From contig NW_024882300.1 in NCBI RefSeq assembly GCF_019059575.1, positions 124,001 through 188,000 on the forward strand: DNA of 64,000 nt, in the 5' to 3' direction. The stretch comes from Amphibalanus amphitrite. Lineage: Eukaryota > Arthropoda > Thecostraca > Balanomorpha > Balanidae. Numbering within the stretch: position 1 is the first letter of the stretch; each line of letters begins with the position of its first letter. Position numbers and translations under genes: made by a program. Below the pieces are notes generated by a model. That model worked only from the letters and a program-made list of their open reading frames with translations. It had not been told where the DNA came from and did not search any database. Below, piece by piece: positions 40,641-51,300 of the stretch.

Positions 40641-42545
40641 AGCGCATCCTAATCGTCCAATTTTCGACAAAGTTACGCACATTCTGCACTTTGTGGCAAA
40701 AATGGCGCTTTGAGACAAACGTGGCGCACTGCAACAAACGTGCCGCATTCGTTCATGTCGCTTAACAATTCATCAACCCACCAAATTCTAGTCCAATCGG
40801 ACTTAAACTGACAAAGTTATGTACATTTGAATATTTCACTATAAAATATATCCGCAACGGAGGTGCCCAAATTTGCACGTGTGCCAAGTGATCGCCGGTG
40901 GTGTAAGCAGGACTTGTCCCCTCACTGATTGCACCATTTCAGTGTTCCTGGCTTGTGCTGTTTTCGTGCTATAAGGCCACAAATCGGCAAACACACGATA
41001 ATCTGGGAGGTACGCGACTCAAACACGTGGCCACGTGGCACGTGCCGGATCTCTGATAGCTTCACCGTTCACGCCACGTGATGACCCATCGACGTGGCCA
41101 TCAGCATGTAAAAGATGACCCCGGCCGGTGTCACCGTCTCTGAACAGTGGACGGCTAAACTCGAAAAACGGGAAAATTTTAGGAAATTTCACCTTCCGAA
41201 TATATAATTTCCCCAGAATTTTCAATTTTTCATTTTACAAAAAATCCGAGATAGCAGTTTTGTAGCCCCCTTCATTCTGTGCCTTAACCTATTTTCAAAT
41301 CGACCCTATCATAAAAACTGACGGCCTGACGGCTATTTCCCCCACTCCTTGCACTTCACAATGCTAGTATATTTAAGCACCAAAATTGACCCCGTGCCAC
41401 GGCACGTGCAATAGCACGTGCGACACGTGACCACTAGTGCGACAAGCTGGACTCATCTGCTCACCGGCTGCACTGATTTGGTGTCGCTAGTTGAAGTCGT
41501 TTCCACGCCATAGGACCCCGAGTAGGCCAATGTCGGATTTTCCCGGAGGTTACCCCATCAAACACGTTTGCACGTGGCACGTGCTTTTCAATCGCCCCAT
41601 ATCTGACCCATACCATGTGGTAGCCGATACCCCGGGGCACAACATATTGGAACATTTTCAAAATCTAACGTAGAAATTTTTGACAAAATCGATTTGAAAA
41701 TAATATTTCGAAATCGCCATAGGCTCAACATGGGGTAACTGTTCGTGACGATTACCCGAAATTTTGTCAATTATATTTTAAATAATTACCACCGTCAGTT
41801 GGGGTGCCAGCCCGAGATCCGACCCTATAAATATCAGCAAATATAATTGACGAAATTTTTCGCAAATCGCATTTTAAATTTTCCCCATGTTAACCCTATG
41901 GGAAAATGCACGTGCCGATTACCCCAAAACGGGCCCATTATACCCATTATATTTCATAATGAAGCATAACAACATGTTCTATGGTCTTTTTAACAACAAG
42001 TCCTGGAAGTTAAAACAAAATCGTATCATATAATTTTGTGCAATGAACGAATGAAAATGTCTCTGCAAAAACGTCCATTGACTTAACATGGGGAGCGAAA
42101 AAAGTTCAACTTCAAACTCGTGCAACTCAAGTTAACGAATTCTGACGGGTATACGGCGCACACGGGCGTGTACCTGAACGTGTCGGTCATAAAATGGTGT
42201 GCAGCAAACCATACCTTGATCGGCGATTTTTTCCGCTATTCGCGATCGCGCAAAAAGTGTCCAAAACCCCATTGACTTAACATGGGCGAAAATTGAAACG
42301 CACGTGCCACGTGCCACGAGGTTTTAAGCGAGTAGCGACCGGTGCCAACAGGTAGATCGCCTGCGGGAGCCCATACACTGAAATTTTTACGAAAATCGAG
42401 CCACAAGTTTAGGCCCCTACCAAGTTGCCCCAATTCGCGGCCAGACATGCAAAACATAGCCCGGAGAAGGACCGCTCCGGTTGTTTTTCAATAGAAAAAC
42501 ACAATTCTAACGAATAGTGTTTGTCTTTTCAAACAACCTGCGGTT
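40641..42545. repeat. CACGTG-rich blocks of insertion half 1
   Basis: It contains ACAGCGCATCCTAATCGTCC, CCGCAACGGAGGTGCCC, GCCACGTGGCACGTGCC, TCGACCCTATCATAAAAACT (empty site for the 44034 element), GGTAGCCGATACCCC and then the GAAGCATAACAACATGTTC and CCCATTGACTTAACATGGG modules seen in the other unit copies, ending with the TCAAACAACCTGCGGT right end near 42528-42545. No coding sequence is visible. Confidence 0.8.
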
Positions 42546-42609
42546 ATGATTGTAAAAGCACGTTTACTATTCAATGCTTCATACAGGTTGTTTGAGCAAG
42601 CACCTTTGT

Positions 42610-43265
42610 AAACGCCCGCCGCAAAACGCAAAACCGCAAAACTCGCAAAACGCACGCTCAAAACGCCAACGCAAAAGCCGCAAAAAAAACAAAAAACAAT
42701 CGCCCGCACGCACAAAACCGCAGAAAAAGAAACGCAAAAAAAGCCGCAAAAACGCCCGTCCACCGCAAAACGCAAACACCGCAGAAAACGCAAATACCAC
42801 CGCCACAAAAAATCGCCCGCATCGCCCGCCGCCAAAGGCAAAACGCCGCAAAACGCGGCCGCCCGCCTAAAACCGCAACACCGCAAATAACGCCCGGCCG
42901 CCGGCGACCGCAAAACCCCGCAAAAAACGGCCGCCCGCCGCAAACTACAAAACGCCGCAAAAAACGGCCGCCCGCCGCAAACCGCCGCTAAAACGGCCGC
43001 CCGCCGCCAAACGCAAACACCGCAAAACACCCGCATCGCCCGCCCGCCCGCCGCCAAACACAAAAAACGCAACAAACGCAAACACCGCCGCAAAAAACGC
43101 CCGCAACGCACGCCCGCCCGCCACCAACCGCAAAACGCCGCAAAAAAACGGCCGCCCGCCGCCAAACAAAAACACCGCAAAAAAACGCAAAAACGGCCGC
43201 CCGCCGCCAAACGCAAACACCGAAAAACGCAAACACCGCCGCAAAAACGCCCGCCGTAGGCAAAA
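42610..43265. repeat. T-depleted, CpG-rich tandem tract 2
   Basis: Same internal order of words as tract 1 with a few indels; T is again nearly absent on the plus strand. Minus-strand open frames here of up to 280 codons are compositional. Confidence 0.88.
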
Positions 43266-44033
43266 GTGAAAAGCAAACACTGATGCATTAAGACAAATAT
43301 GGCGCCCTGCGGCAAATGTGGTGCATTCATATCTACCGTTTAAGCAGCCATCCCTTAATTACAGCGCATCCTAATCGTCCAATTTTCGACAAAATAACGC
43401 ACATTCTGCACTTTGTGGCAAAAGTGGCGCTTTGAGACAAACGTGGCGCACTGCAACAAACGTGCCGCATTCGTTCATGTCGCTTAACAATTCATCAACC
43501 CACCAAATTCTAGTCCAATCGGACTTAAACTGACAAAGTTATGTACAATTGAATATTTCACTATAAAATATATCCGCAACGGAGGTGCCCAAATTTGCAC
43601 GTGTGCCACGTGATCGCCGGTGGTGTAAGCAGGACTTGTCTCCTCACTGATTGCACCATTTCAGTATTCCTGGCTTGTGCTGTTTTCGTGCTATAAGGCA
43701 AATCGGCAAACATACGATAATCCGGGAGGTACGCGACTCAAACACGTGGCCACGTGGCACGTGCCGGACATCTGATAGTTTCACCGTTCACGCCACGTGA
43801 TGACCCATCGACGTGGCCATCAGCATGTAAAAAATGACCCCGGCCGGTGTCACCGTCCCTGAACAGTGGACGGTTAAACTCGAAAAACGGGAAAATTTAG
43901 GGAAATTTCACCTTTCGAATATATAATTTCCCCAGAATTTTCAATTTTTCATTTTACAAAAAATCCGAGATAGCAGTTTTTTAGCCCCCTTCATTCTGTG
44001 CCTAAACCCGTTTTCAGATCGACCCTATCATAA

Positions 44034-46717
44034 TAGGGTGACCGGTTTTGCAAAAAGTTTCGAAAAGTTTTGCTCCCCAGGTCTAATCTAACGTATTTGG
44101 GGGTGCTGATCACGAATCCGGCGGAAAAAATATGAAATTCGATTTTTTTTTGACCGCCCCGGCTCTTTGAACATTTCCGGTTTTCTCAATTTTTGCATGT
44201 TTTTGAATAATATGATGAACGTAATGAAAAAATATTAACAATGCATCGCTAAATGCATGTACCAGTCGATTCGGCATACAGCGGCGTCGAAATCGGCACG
44301 CCGCCTGCTTCACCGGCCTCGCAGGAAATCATAAGGCTCGGAAGGTTTGCGTTAGTTACCCGACTCTCTCCATAGATGGCGCTGGCGTAGCCGCCCGCCG
44401 GCCGGTCGTTGCCGTGCCGTTCACAGCCCCGGCGGTCACTTGCGACCGTCGTGGTCGTTATGCTACGTCTATCAAAGCACGACAGAAATGTTCACTTCAT
44501 TTTTATGTTACTTCAGACACATTTTAGACCTAATGTTGAATTGGATAAATGACTATCGTGCATTGGCGAAATAGTGGAGTGCGCTCGGGAGCCATTTACA
44601 ATAGCGAGGAACGTAGGTGGATTGATCTGAGTAACACATGACACTGCGTTCACTGTTGATATGAAGTTTATTCACACTAAGTAGTCGGGTGACATGAGAA
44701 CAAAGTGACTAACATACCTTGTGTACGACACATGGATGAAGCTAATGCTACTTTTTCATTTTGTTTCGGTAGGCCCGTTTGTTCAGAGCGTAGCCGTCCT
44801 GTCGGTCTGCGCCTGTTACAGCTGTGACTGATTCGGTGGTCAGCTTTACAGCCCTTTCGGTGGATTGGGTATGGCAGGGGACCCCCGTTTTAAGGGGAGT
44901 CTGTAGAAAGTCGCGCAACTCATCCTCGCTCATGTGTCGTACACAAGGGGGCTCATTGTCTCGGCCCTCGTCAACCACTCGCTGCACGTTAACCAGTTCC
45001 ATATAGTTGTTCGCTTGAACGTTAATTTCCGGCAGCCGGAAGTGCCGAATGGGCTGCTGCTGTGGCGGTGGGGGTGGCAGCTTTGGCGGCGGTCGTGGCG
45101 GCGGTGCCGGCGGCGGCGGTGGTGGTGGTGGTGGTGGTGGTGGTGGTGGTGGTGGTGGTGGTGATGATGGCCGCCGCCGTTTCAGACGCCGCTGCTTCTG
45201 CTGTGGCGGGTGCGGGAACGGCGGCTGCTCCTGTCGCTGCCCTTTTTGACGAATGCTCTGGATTATGCGGACTGCATCTGCCCTAATGCCATGATTTTCA
45301 TCGCCGAGCATGGCGAGCAGCACATTTTCCTCATGAGCCATGTAAGCATTCCTCTCGACGCTACTTTGCATGCACGCCAGCGACTCGCCAGTGAAGTTCA
45401 GCCGCTGGCGGCGCAGCTGCTGGCACACGTGAGAGGGTGCATACACCACGTCCGATTTCTGTTTGATGCAAATTATACCGGGCACATACACACAAACTAT
45501 GAATCGTGCCAGCAGGCACAGCTCGTCAGAGGGCTGCTCTACCGACAGGTAATACCGGCGCCGCCCCGCCGCCGACGCCACAACAGCAGCAGCGGCGTCT
45601 GAAACAGCGGCGGCCATCACCACCACCGCCGCCGGCACCGCCGCCACGACCGCCGCCAAAGCTGCCACCCCCACCGCCACAGCAGCAGCCCATTCGGCAC
45701 TTCCGGCTGCCGGAAATTAACGTTCAAGCGAACAACTATACGGAACTGGTTAACGTGCAGCGAGCGGTTGACGAGGGCCGAGACATTGAGCCCCCTTGCT
45801 GTACGACACATGAGCGAGGATGAGTTGCGCGACTTTCTAGTTTCTACAGACTCCCCTTAAAACGGGGGTCCCCTGCCATACCCAATCCACCGAAAGGGCT
45901 GTAAAGCTGACCACCGAATCAGTCACAGCTGTAACAGGCGCAGACCGACAGGACGGCTACGCTCTGAACAAACGGGCCTACCGAAACAAAATGAAAAAAG
46001 TAGCATTAGCTTCATCCATGTGTCGTACACAAGGCATGTTAGTCACTTTGTTCTCATGTCATCCGACTACATAGTGTGAATAAACTTCATATCAACAGTG
46101 AACGCAGTGTCATGTGTTCCTCAGATCAATCCACCTACGTTTCTCGCTATTGTAAATGGTTCCCGAGCGCACTCCACTATTTCGCCAATGCACGATAGTC
46201 ATTTATCCAATTCAACATTAGGTCTAAAATGTGTCTGAAGTAACATAAAAATGAAGTGAGCATTTCTGTCGTGCTTTGATAGACGTAGCATAACGACCAC
46301 GACGGTCGCAAGTGACCGCCGGGGCTGTGAACGGCACGGCAACGACCGGCCGGCGGGCGGCTACGCCAGCGCCATCTATGGAGAGAATCGGGTAACTAAC
46401 GCAAACCTTCCGAGCCTTATGCTTTCCTGCGAGGCCGGTGAAGCAGGCGGCGTGCCGATTTCGACGCCTCTGTATGCCGAATCGACTGGTACATGCATTT
46501 AGCGATACATTGTTAATATTTTTTCATTACATTCATCATATTATTCAAAAACATGCAAAAATTGAGAAAACCGGAAATATTCAAAGAGCCGGGGCGGTCA
46601 AAAAAAATTCGAATTTTATATTTTTCCGCCGGATTCGTGATCAGCACCCCCAAATACGTTAGATTAGACCTGGGGAGCAAAACTTTTCGAAACTTTTTGC
46701 AAAACCGGTCACCCTAC
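44034..46717. mobile_element. 2.68-kb inverted-repeat (foldback) DNA element with 8-bp TSD
   Basis: The left arm 44034-45209 and right arm 45568-46717 are near-perfect reverse complements around a 358-bp loop. The ends read TAGGGTGACCGGTTTTGC and its inverse, with one extra base at the right edge. TATCATAA flanks both sides (44026-44033, 46718-46725); the uninterrupted site is at 41308-41315. An 8-bp duplication with TAGGGTG-type ends fits hAT or P-like transposons; I cannot choose. The left arm has a (GGT)n run (45118-45162) that is much shorter in the right arm. Confidence 0.9.
44748..45567 (-). CDS. Uncharacterised protein fragment carried by the foldback element
   Basis: The open minus-strand frame runs through the loop into the left arm and stops at 44748. 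The loop part encodes a helical segment (HEENVLLAMLGDENHGIRAD). The arm part encodes a poly-Pro run and then LPEINVQANNYMELVN, MSEDELRDFLQTPL and CHTQSTERAVKLTTESVTAV before a Lys-rich end. From memory, the CHTQ-ERxVKL pattern recurs in many uncharacterised invertebrate proteins linked to repeats; I have not verified this. The upstream frame to 45680 lies in the inverted arm and is not native, so the N-terminus is missing. The right arm carries a second, truncated copy of the same C-terminal coding sequence with a frame-breaking change near 45800. Confidence 0.6.
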
Positions 46718-47071
46718 TATCATAAAAACTGACGGCCTGACGGCTATTTCCCCCACTACTTGCATTTCACAATGCTAGTATATTTAAGCACCAAAATTGA
46801 CCCCGTGCCACGGCACGTGCAATAGCACGTGCGACACGTGACCACTAGTGCGACAAGCTGGATTCATCTGCTCACCGGCTGCACTAATTTGGTGTCGCTA
46901 GTTGAAGTCGTTTCCACGCCATAGGACCCCGAGTAGGCCAATGTCGGATTTTCCCGGAGGTTTCCCCATCAAACACGTTTGCACGTGGCACGTGCTTTTC
47001 AATCGCCCCATATCTGACCCATACCATGTGGTAGCCGACACCCCGGAGCACAACATATTGGAACATTTTCA

Positions 47072-47090
47072 TAGCCAGCCGTAGATGATA
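47072..47090. repeat. 19-bp target-site duplication, right copy
   Basis: Exact copy of 37640-37658. Bases just outside and inside differ from the left copy, so the repeat is exactly 19 bp. Confidence 0.93.
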
Positions 47091-48489
47091 TGCGTCCTTG
47101 GGGGTTATGGCCGTTCACAGGAACAGCCAATGGCGACTGAGGCCCTGGTTCACTGGATAAACCTTCATTTGGTTCAATGAATAATTGACCTGATTCATTA
47201 CTAACTGCCTCAATAGCCTGAGGGATAGTAGCGTCCGTGGCGATATTCTTTTCCCGACGTGAGAAAACAGTTGGGTTTTCTTTCTTTGAACCTTTCTTTG
47301 GGCGACCGCCACGACGCATAACTTTTGTTCCCGTAGCACTAGATTCCGACTGTCCTTTCTCTGAAGAGTCAGTTTCAAGCGCTACAACCGACTGAGATGT
47401 TTTCTCAGGAGCTACTTCCATGGTGTCTGCTAGATCCAGTTCCATTGGGACTGCACGTTTTGATGATGGCGGCTTTGGGCGCCGTTTCTTAGGACGCCCA
47501 GCGCGTACCTTTTTGGCAGTAGCGCTGACTACGGTGTCAGACTCCTCGCAGCTTTTTGCTGCGTCCTCATTTTCCCCATGATCTGTACCCAGTGGGACGA
47601 CCGGAATGATGTCGGAGACGATCACTGGCGCGTCTGCACCCTCAGAGGCTGGTTGCGCTTCCACACAGACATCCTCGACGTTGATTGAACGTCCGAAGAG
47701 ATGCGGGAAAATACGTTTCTGTTTTTTGGGACGGCCAACTGCCCGTTTTGCTGCATTGCCAGAGACTGAAGTGTTGAGGCTCGTGGCAGCTGCGGAGCCC
47801 TCCTTACTCTCTGTTTTTGCCACAGTATCTAGGCACTTTGCCTGGCGACCGCCTCGTCCCTTAACAATAGTCCAAGCACCATCATTGTCGGTGCTCTGCT
47901 CAGTGATGGCCGGTGAAGTCTGGGCAGTTGGTTCCTCCTGGGGTGTTGGTGGTGTTGGGGGAGATGGAGCGACCATATGCAGGTCATAGTGCTGCCCCCG
48001 ACTATAATAGCATAAGTGAATAGGAGACTGGTTTGGTGCTCCATGAGCAGCCACCTGATGACCGTTTTCCCACACATAGATGAGACGGTGAAGCACACGT
48101 GCTGCTGCTCTTATCTCTGGCTCACCACCGAACTTACCTCCCTTGCGCATGGAATTGATGTAGCCGTCCAGGTCAGGGAACACTTCCCTAAGAAGTTCAT
48201 CTTTGCGCTCCTCTTCACATATCTTTTGCCGAAGGGACACGTGATCTAGCAAGGGATCACCGACAGCATAGGCGAGCGCCCGGAACAGACAGTTGCCGTC
48301 GCCATGTATGCCAATGATGTTAGCACCGTAGTCAGTGTAAACGGGGTCCTGCCTGCTGACCACTGGAGTGGATTGCCAATCATGATAATAAATCCTTCCA
48401 GACCTGGCCTCACGGGACATCCCCGTCAGCACCTCCACGAACGATGGCTTTACGCCCTCCGCTATTTTGGCGTAACTTGTTTTTTGCAT
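47072..48489 (-). CDS. N-terminal segment of the Helitron-like protein: OTU protease plus AT-hooks
   Basis: It starts at the ATG ending at 48489, the first ATG after in-frame non-coding sequence. Residues about 55-172 form an OTU cysteine-protease domain: GDGNCLFRAL places the catalytic Cys at 67 and HYDLH places the His at 167. A long acidic/Ser-rich linker follows, with three AT-hook cores GRPKK spaced roughly 75 residues apart, plus a related GRGGRQ. The frame reaches the Ser-Ser-Thr-Ala-Gly-Tyr of the 19-bp duplication and, without the insertion, continues in frame into the Rep-helicase segment. OTU domains are known in Helitron-like elements of animals; AT-hooks bind the minor groove of AT-rich DNA. 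The 24 residues read past 47072 belong to the inserted repeat. Confidence 0.88.
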
Positions 48490-48670
48490 GGCGAAAATAT
48501 CCTATCACTGGGAGGTCTCAATAGATGTAGGCTAATTGCACCCAAGGCCTTACTTCAGCACAGACACAGCCGTGACCAGAGCTGAACCACAATGTACCAA
48601 GACAATGCAGTATATCTGCAAATAGCGAGCAAAGAAAAGTCACCAAAAATAACGTGGCTGTGAAGCAGGT

Positions 48671-48677
48671 CTATATA
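48671..48677 (-). promoter_or_regulatory. TATA-like box upstream of the Helitron-like gene
   Basis: On the minus strand GAATATATAGACC carries TATATAG about 185 bp upstream of the ATG. It is a reasonable TATA position if the 5' UTR is about 150 nt. Nothing else supports the start site. Confidence 0.35.
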
Positions 48678-48699
48678 TTCCCGACCGGGGCTGGGAAAA

Positions 48700-51300
48700 T
48701 GCGAAAAAATGCCATTTCAGATCGATAGACTTGAAAGTGACCTGACCTAAGCTAAATTCGAGTCAAAATGACCTCGAATGACACAGACGACATGAAATTC
48801 GAAATATATGGCCTAAATGGACCATAAAACATGTGCACTTGACCGACGCATGATATAATATTTCCGTGACCTGTGATGACCTGACCCTGACCTGAAAATC
48901 AAAGTACAAGTTTGGTACCCTCAGGGTATCTAAAACATCTGTTCACGAGTGTTTAAACCAAAAATGAGCCTGATCTGACTTCTAAGACGGCGGCCAGAGC
49001 CCACAATGTGAACAAGCCAAAATGCTAATAATTTTTACTTTGACCTGACCTGTGACCTCATTAGTGACCTCGAGGTCAATGTAAATAGGTTTCGCTGGAC
49101 AGTTTTCCGGGGCTATCAGACGCCGTTTGAATTTTGACGATCGGCCCAGTAGTTTCGGAGTTAGGAGTGGGGCTATGAAGGCCCCCCCCCAGTAGGGCGT
49201 GTTATACGCAGACCCCAGTGGGGCGCGGGTTAAAACCCTCGCCCCGTTGGGACGGGGGGCAATTTGCCCCCCCCCCTGTGGTTTTTCTTGAATAGGAAGA
49301 AAACGGCGGGCCAAATTTTCAGTACCTTCCCAGGCATCAATTTGACACCTTCACACCGAATTTCAAGTCTTAGGTCACCTTAGGTCAGGAGTTATTGAGG
49401 TCAAACTGAGGTCATGTTCGAGCAAAAATGAGCAAAAAACATGCAATCTTGAAACGCTCACCAAATCTACAGTTACCAAGCAATTTCAAAGTTCTTTATA
49501 TGGTCTAGGAGACAAAAAGCGTCGCTACAAAACTGTTATCTCGGATTTTCAAAATTTTGGGTTAATGACCCCAAAATTTTCAAAAAATTGATTTTTTTTA
49601 GAAAAACTCAAAAAAGCCAAAAAAATCGGAATTTCGAAAAAACGGAATATATATGATAGTCCCTGTGCTCTTTTATATACATACCAAATTTCAGATCGAT
49701 ATCTCGTTTTTTGGCTAAGTTATAGCGAAAAAACTGTTGTAATTGAAAAAAAACTAACGAAAAAACGGTGAAAATTCGACCTTTGACCTGACCTGTGACG
49801 TCATCGGTTTGACCTAGGTCAATAAAATTGGGTCACAAGGTAGTTCCCTGATAGGGCTATCCAACACCGTTCGCCGCTTGTCGCTAGATTGCGTGGTTCT
49901 CGAGATCTTTAACGGGGCGCGTTGCTCGGCAGAGCCCAACGGGGCGTGGGTTAACATATATTTTTAGTTGAGATAGCCTAATTGGGGTCCCTGGCTCACA
50001 ATTACCGGTTTGGGTTCTCACAACATCGAGATATGCTTTAACCCGCGCCCGTTTGGGCCTCTCATCCAACTTTGTCATGCTGGGGGGGGGGGCCTTTTTG
50101 GCCACACCAGATTATCTCGGAAAGAATGCAAGCTAGAGATAAAAAGCAGTATATAGCTCGCTACAAGATCTGTCAGAGTCATTTGGCCTTGGGTCATTGC
50201 CATTGACTTACGCTGTCTGCTGCGGCTCCAAAGCCAAGCCAGCCAGCGGAATTGGGAGAGCTCAGTCATTTGAAGTATTCATTTTGCCTGGGTATTCACT
50301 TCAAGTCCTGGCAGGCATGTGGTGACCCCAAGCCCTAAGTCATGACCCATGTGACCTCCCCCTGGGATTCGCCACTGATTAGTACTGCGATGGCTTCTTG
50401 GGAATTTGATACATGTAGGATAAATGGAATTTATCAAACGACAATAAGGAAGAGACAAGCACATAGGTACTTGAGGATCAGCTTAACCTCGCCGGCACAG
50501 GCCATTTTGAGTAGGTACTTCGACGGCACAAGGGGGGGGGGGTTGGTACGACCCCCTCGCGTTTGGCCCCTGATGGAGCTAGAGCTTCGCGGAAAAAAAC
50601 GAGCGTGCTGCCCGTCACAAGAGGAAGCCAGTGATACCCAGTTTTAAGATCCTAGGTCATCGGTTGACCTTCCAGGTCAGGTCAATGACCCATAAATCGG
50701 GAATATCGGGACCTGTTAGAAAGTCGTAAAGTGCGGCTTCTAAGGGGTTTTCCGGGGTGCTGATCACGAATATCGTGTTAGTTTTGATCATAGATGATGT
50801 CGTGAAGCGTTTAGACCAGGTCGGGTCAGGTCAGGTCAGGTCAACCGGTAGGGGTCGTGACGGGTATTCGTAGTACCTGTCATCCGCCTCTGACAGCTTC
50901 GTAACATGTTACGAAGGCACCAAAACTACTTCGTAAATGTTCCAATGGTTGCTAAATTCGAATTCAGCTCCAAAAACTAGCCTAGAAACATGAAAAACTC
51001 GAAAAAGTGAACCGAGGTCACCAAAGGTCAATGACCTGACCTGACCTTCTGGTGACCTTGACATCCACCCTAATGCATGGGAGCAACATCAAATCTTATG
51101 TTTGAACGTTTGAAACACGAAAAGCTGGCAAACGCGCGGCTAATGCGAGCCGACATACGCCGAATCGCGATTCCGGCCAAACATGGTCTCATAAAAGAGG
51201 TCACAGGTCAAAGGTCATTTGGGTCAGGGTCATGACATTTTCAGGGTAGGTGTAAAATTGATCAATGCGAGGGTACTGAAAGTTTCGTCGCGATTGGCCG
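48700..51300. repeat. Non-coding DNA dense in AGGTCA/TGACCT
   Basis: I count roughly 35 AGGTCA or TGACCT hexamers in about 2.6 kb, against one or two expected by chance. Several are paired: AGGTCACAGGTCAAAGGTCA near 51194 holds two spacings of 1 bp, AGGTCACCTTAGGTCA near 49373 has a 4-bp spacing, and overlapping AGGTCAGGTCAGGTCA occurs near 50830. There is no gene. Poly-C/G runs and GGGGCGxGGGTTAA words are interspersed, suggesting a decayed repeat family. Confidence 0.8.
49135..49245 (+). repeat. Inverted repeat partner 1 (GATCGGCCCAGTAGTTTCGG)
   Basis: The order CGGCCCAGTAGTTTCGGAG, TAGGAG, GGGCTATGA, a C/G run, then ACCCCAGTGGGGCGCGGGTT matches the reverse complement of 52350-52465 with scattered differences. 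Confidence 0.75.

Larger units (their letters stand above)
37659..47071. mobile_element. 9,413-bp composite insertion in the Helitron-like gene (CCAGCATC family)
   Basis: It is bounded by the exact 19-bp duplication. The left edge is the CCAGCATC hairpin, the same edge that abuts BEL element 1 at 6973; the right edge ends …GGAACATTTTCA. It is a tandem dimer: half 1 (37659 to about 42545) and half 2 (about 42546-47071) each start with GGTTGTTTGAGCAAGCACC, then a T-depleted tract, then the AATATGGCGCCCTGCGGC block, then CACGTG-rich blocks. Half 1 carries a non-LTR insertion (38631-40634) and half 2 the inverted-repeat element (44034-46717). Without these the core is about 4.7 kb. No transposase is recognisable in the core, so its mobility must rest on another element. 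The length of the duplication would suit target-primed integration, but this is inference. Confidence 0.85.

Noticed and set aside
45049..45286. Poly-Gly or poly-Val plus-strand frames in the foldback element
   Set aside because: They are readings of the (GGT)n run opposite the poly-Pro coding strand.
37659..47071. The 9.4-kb insertion as a Helitron or Maverick
   Set aside because: Helitrons insert between A and T without target duplication and Mavericks make 6-bp duplications; here the duplication is 19 bp and no matching proteins are encoded in the core.
48179..48585. Plus-strand frames opposite the OTU segment (for example 48304-48585)
   Set aside because: They are antisense to the OTU coding region and lack any recognisable domain.
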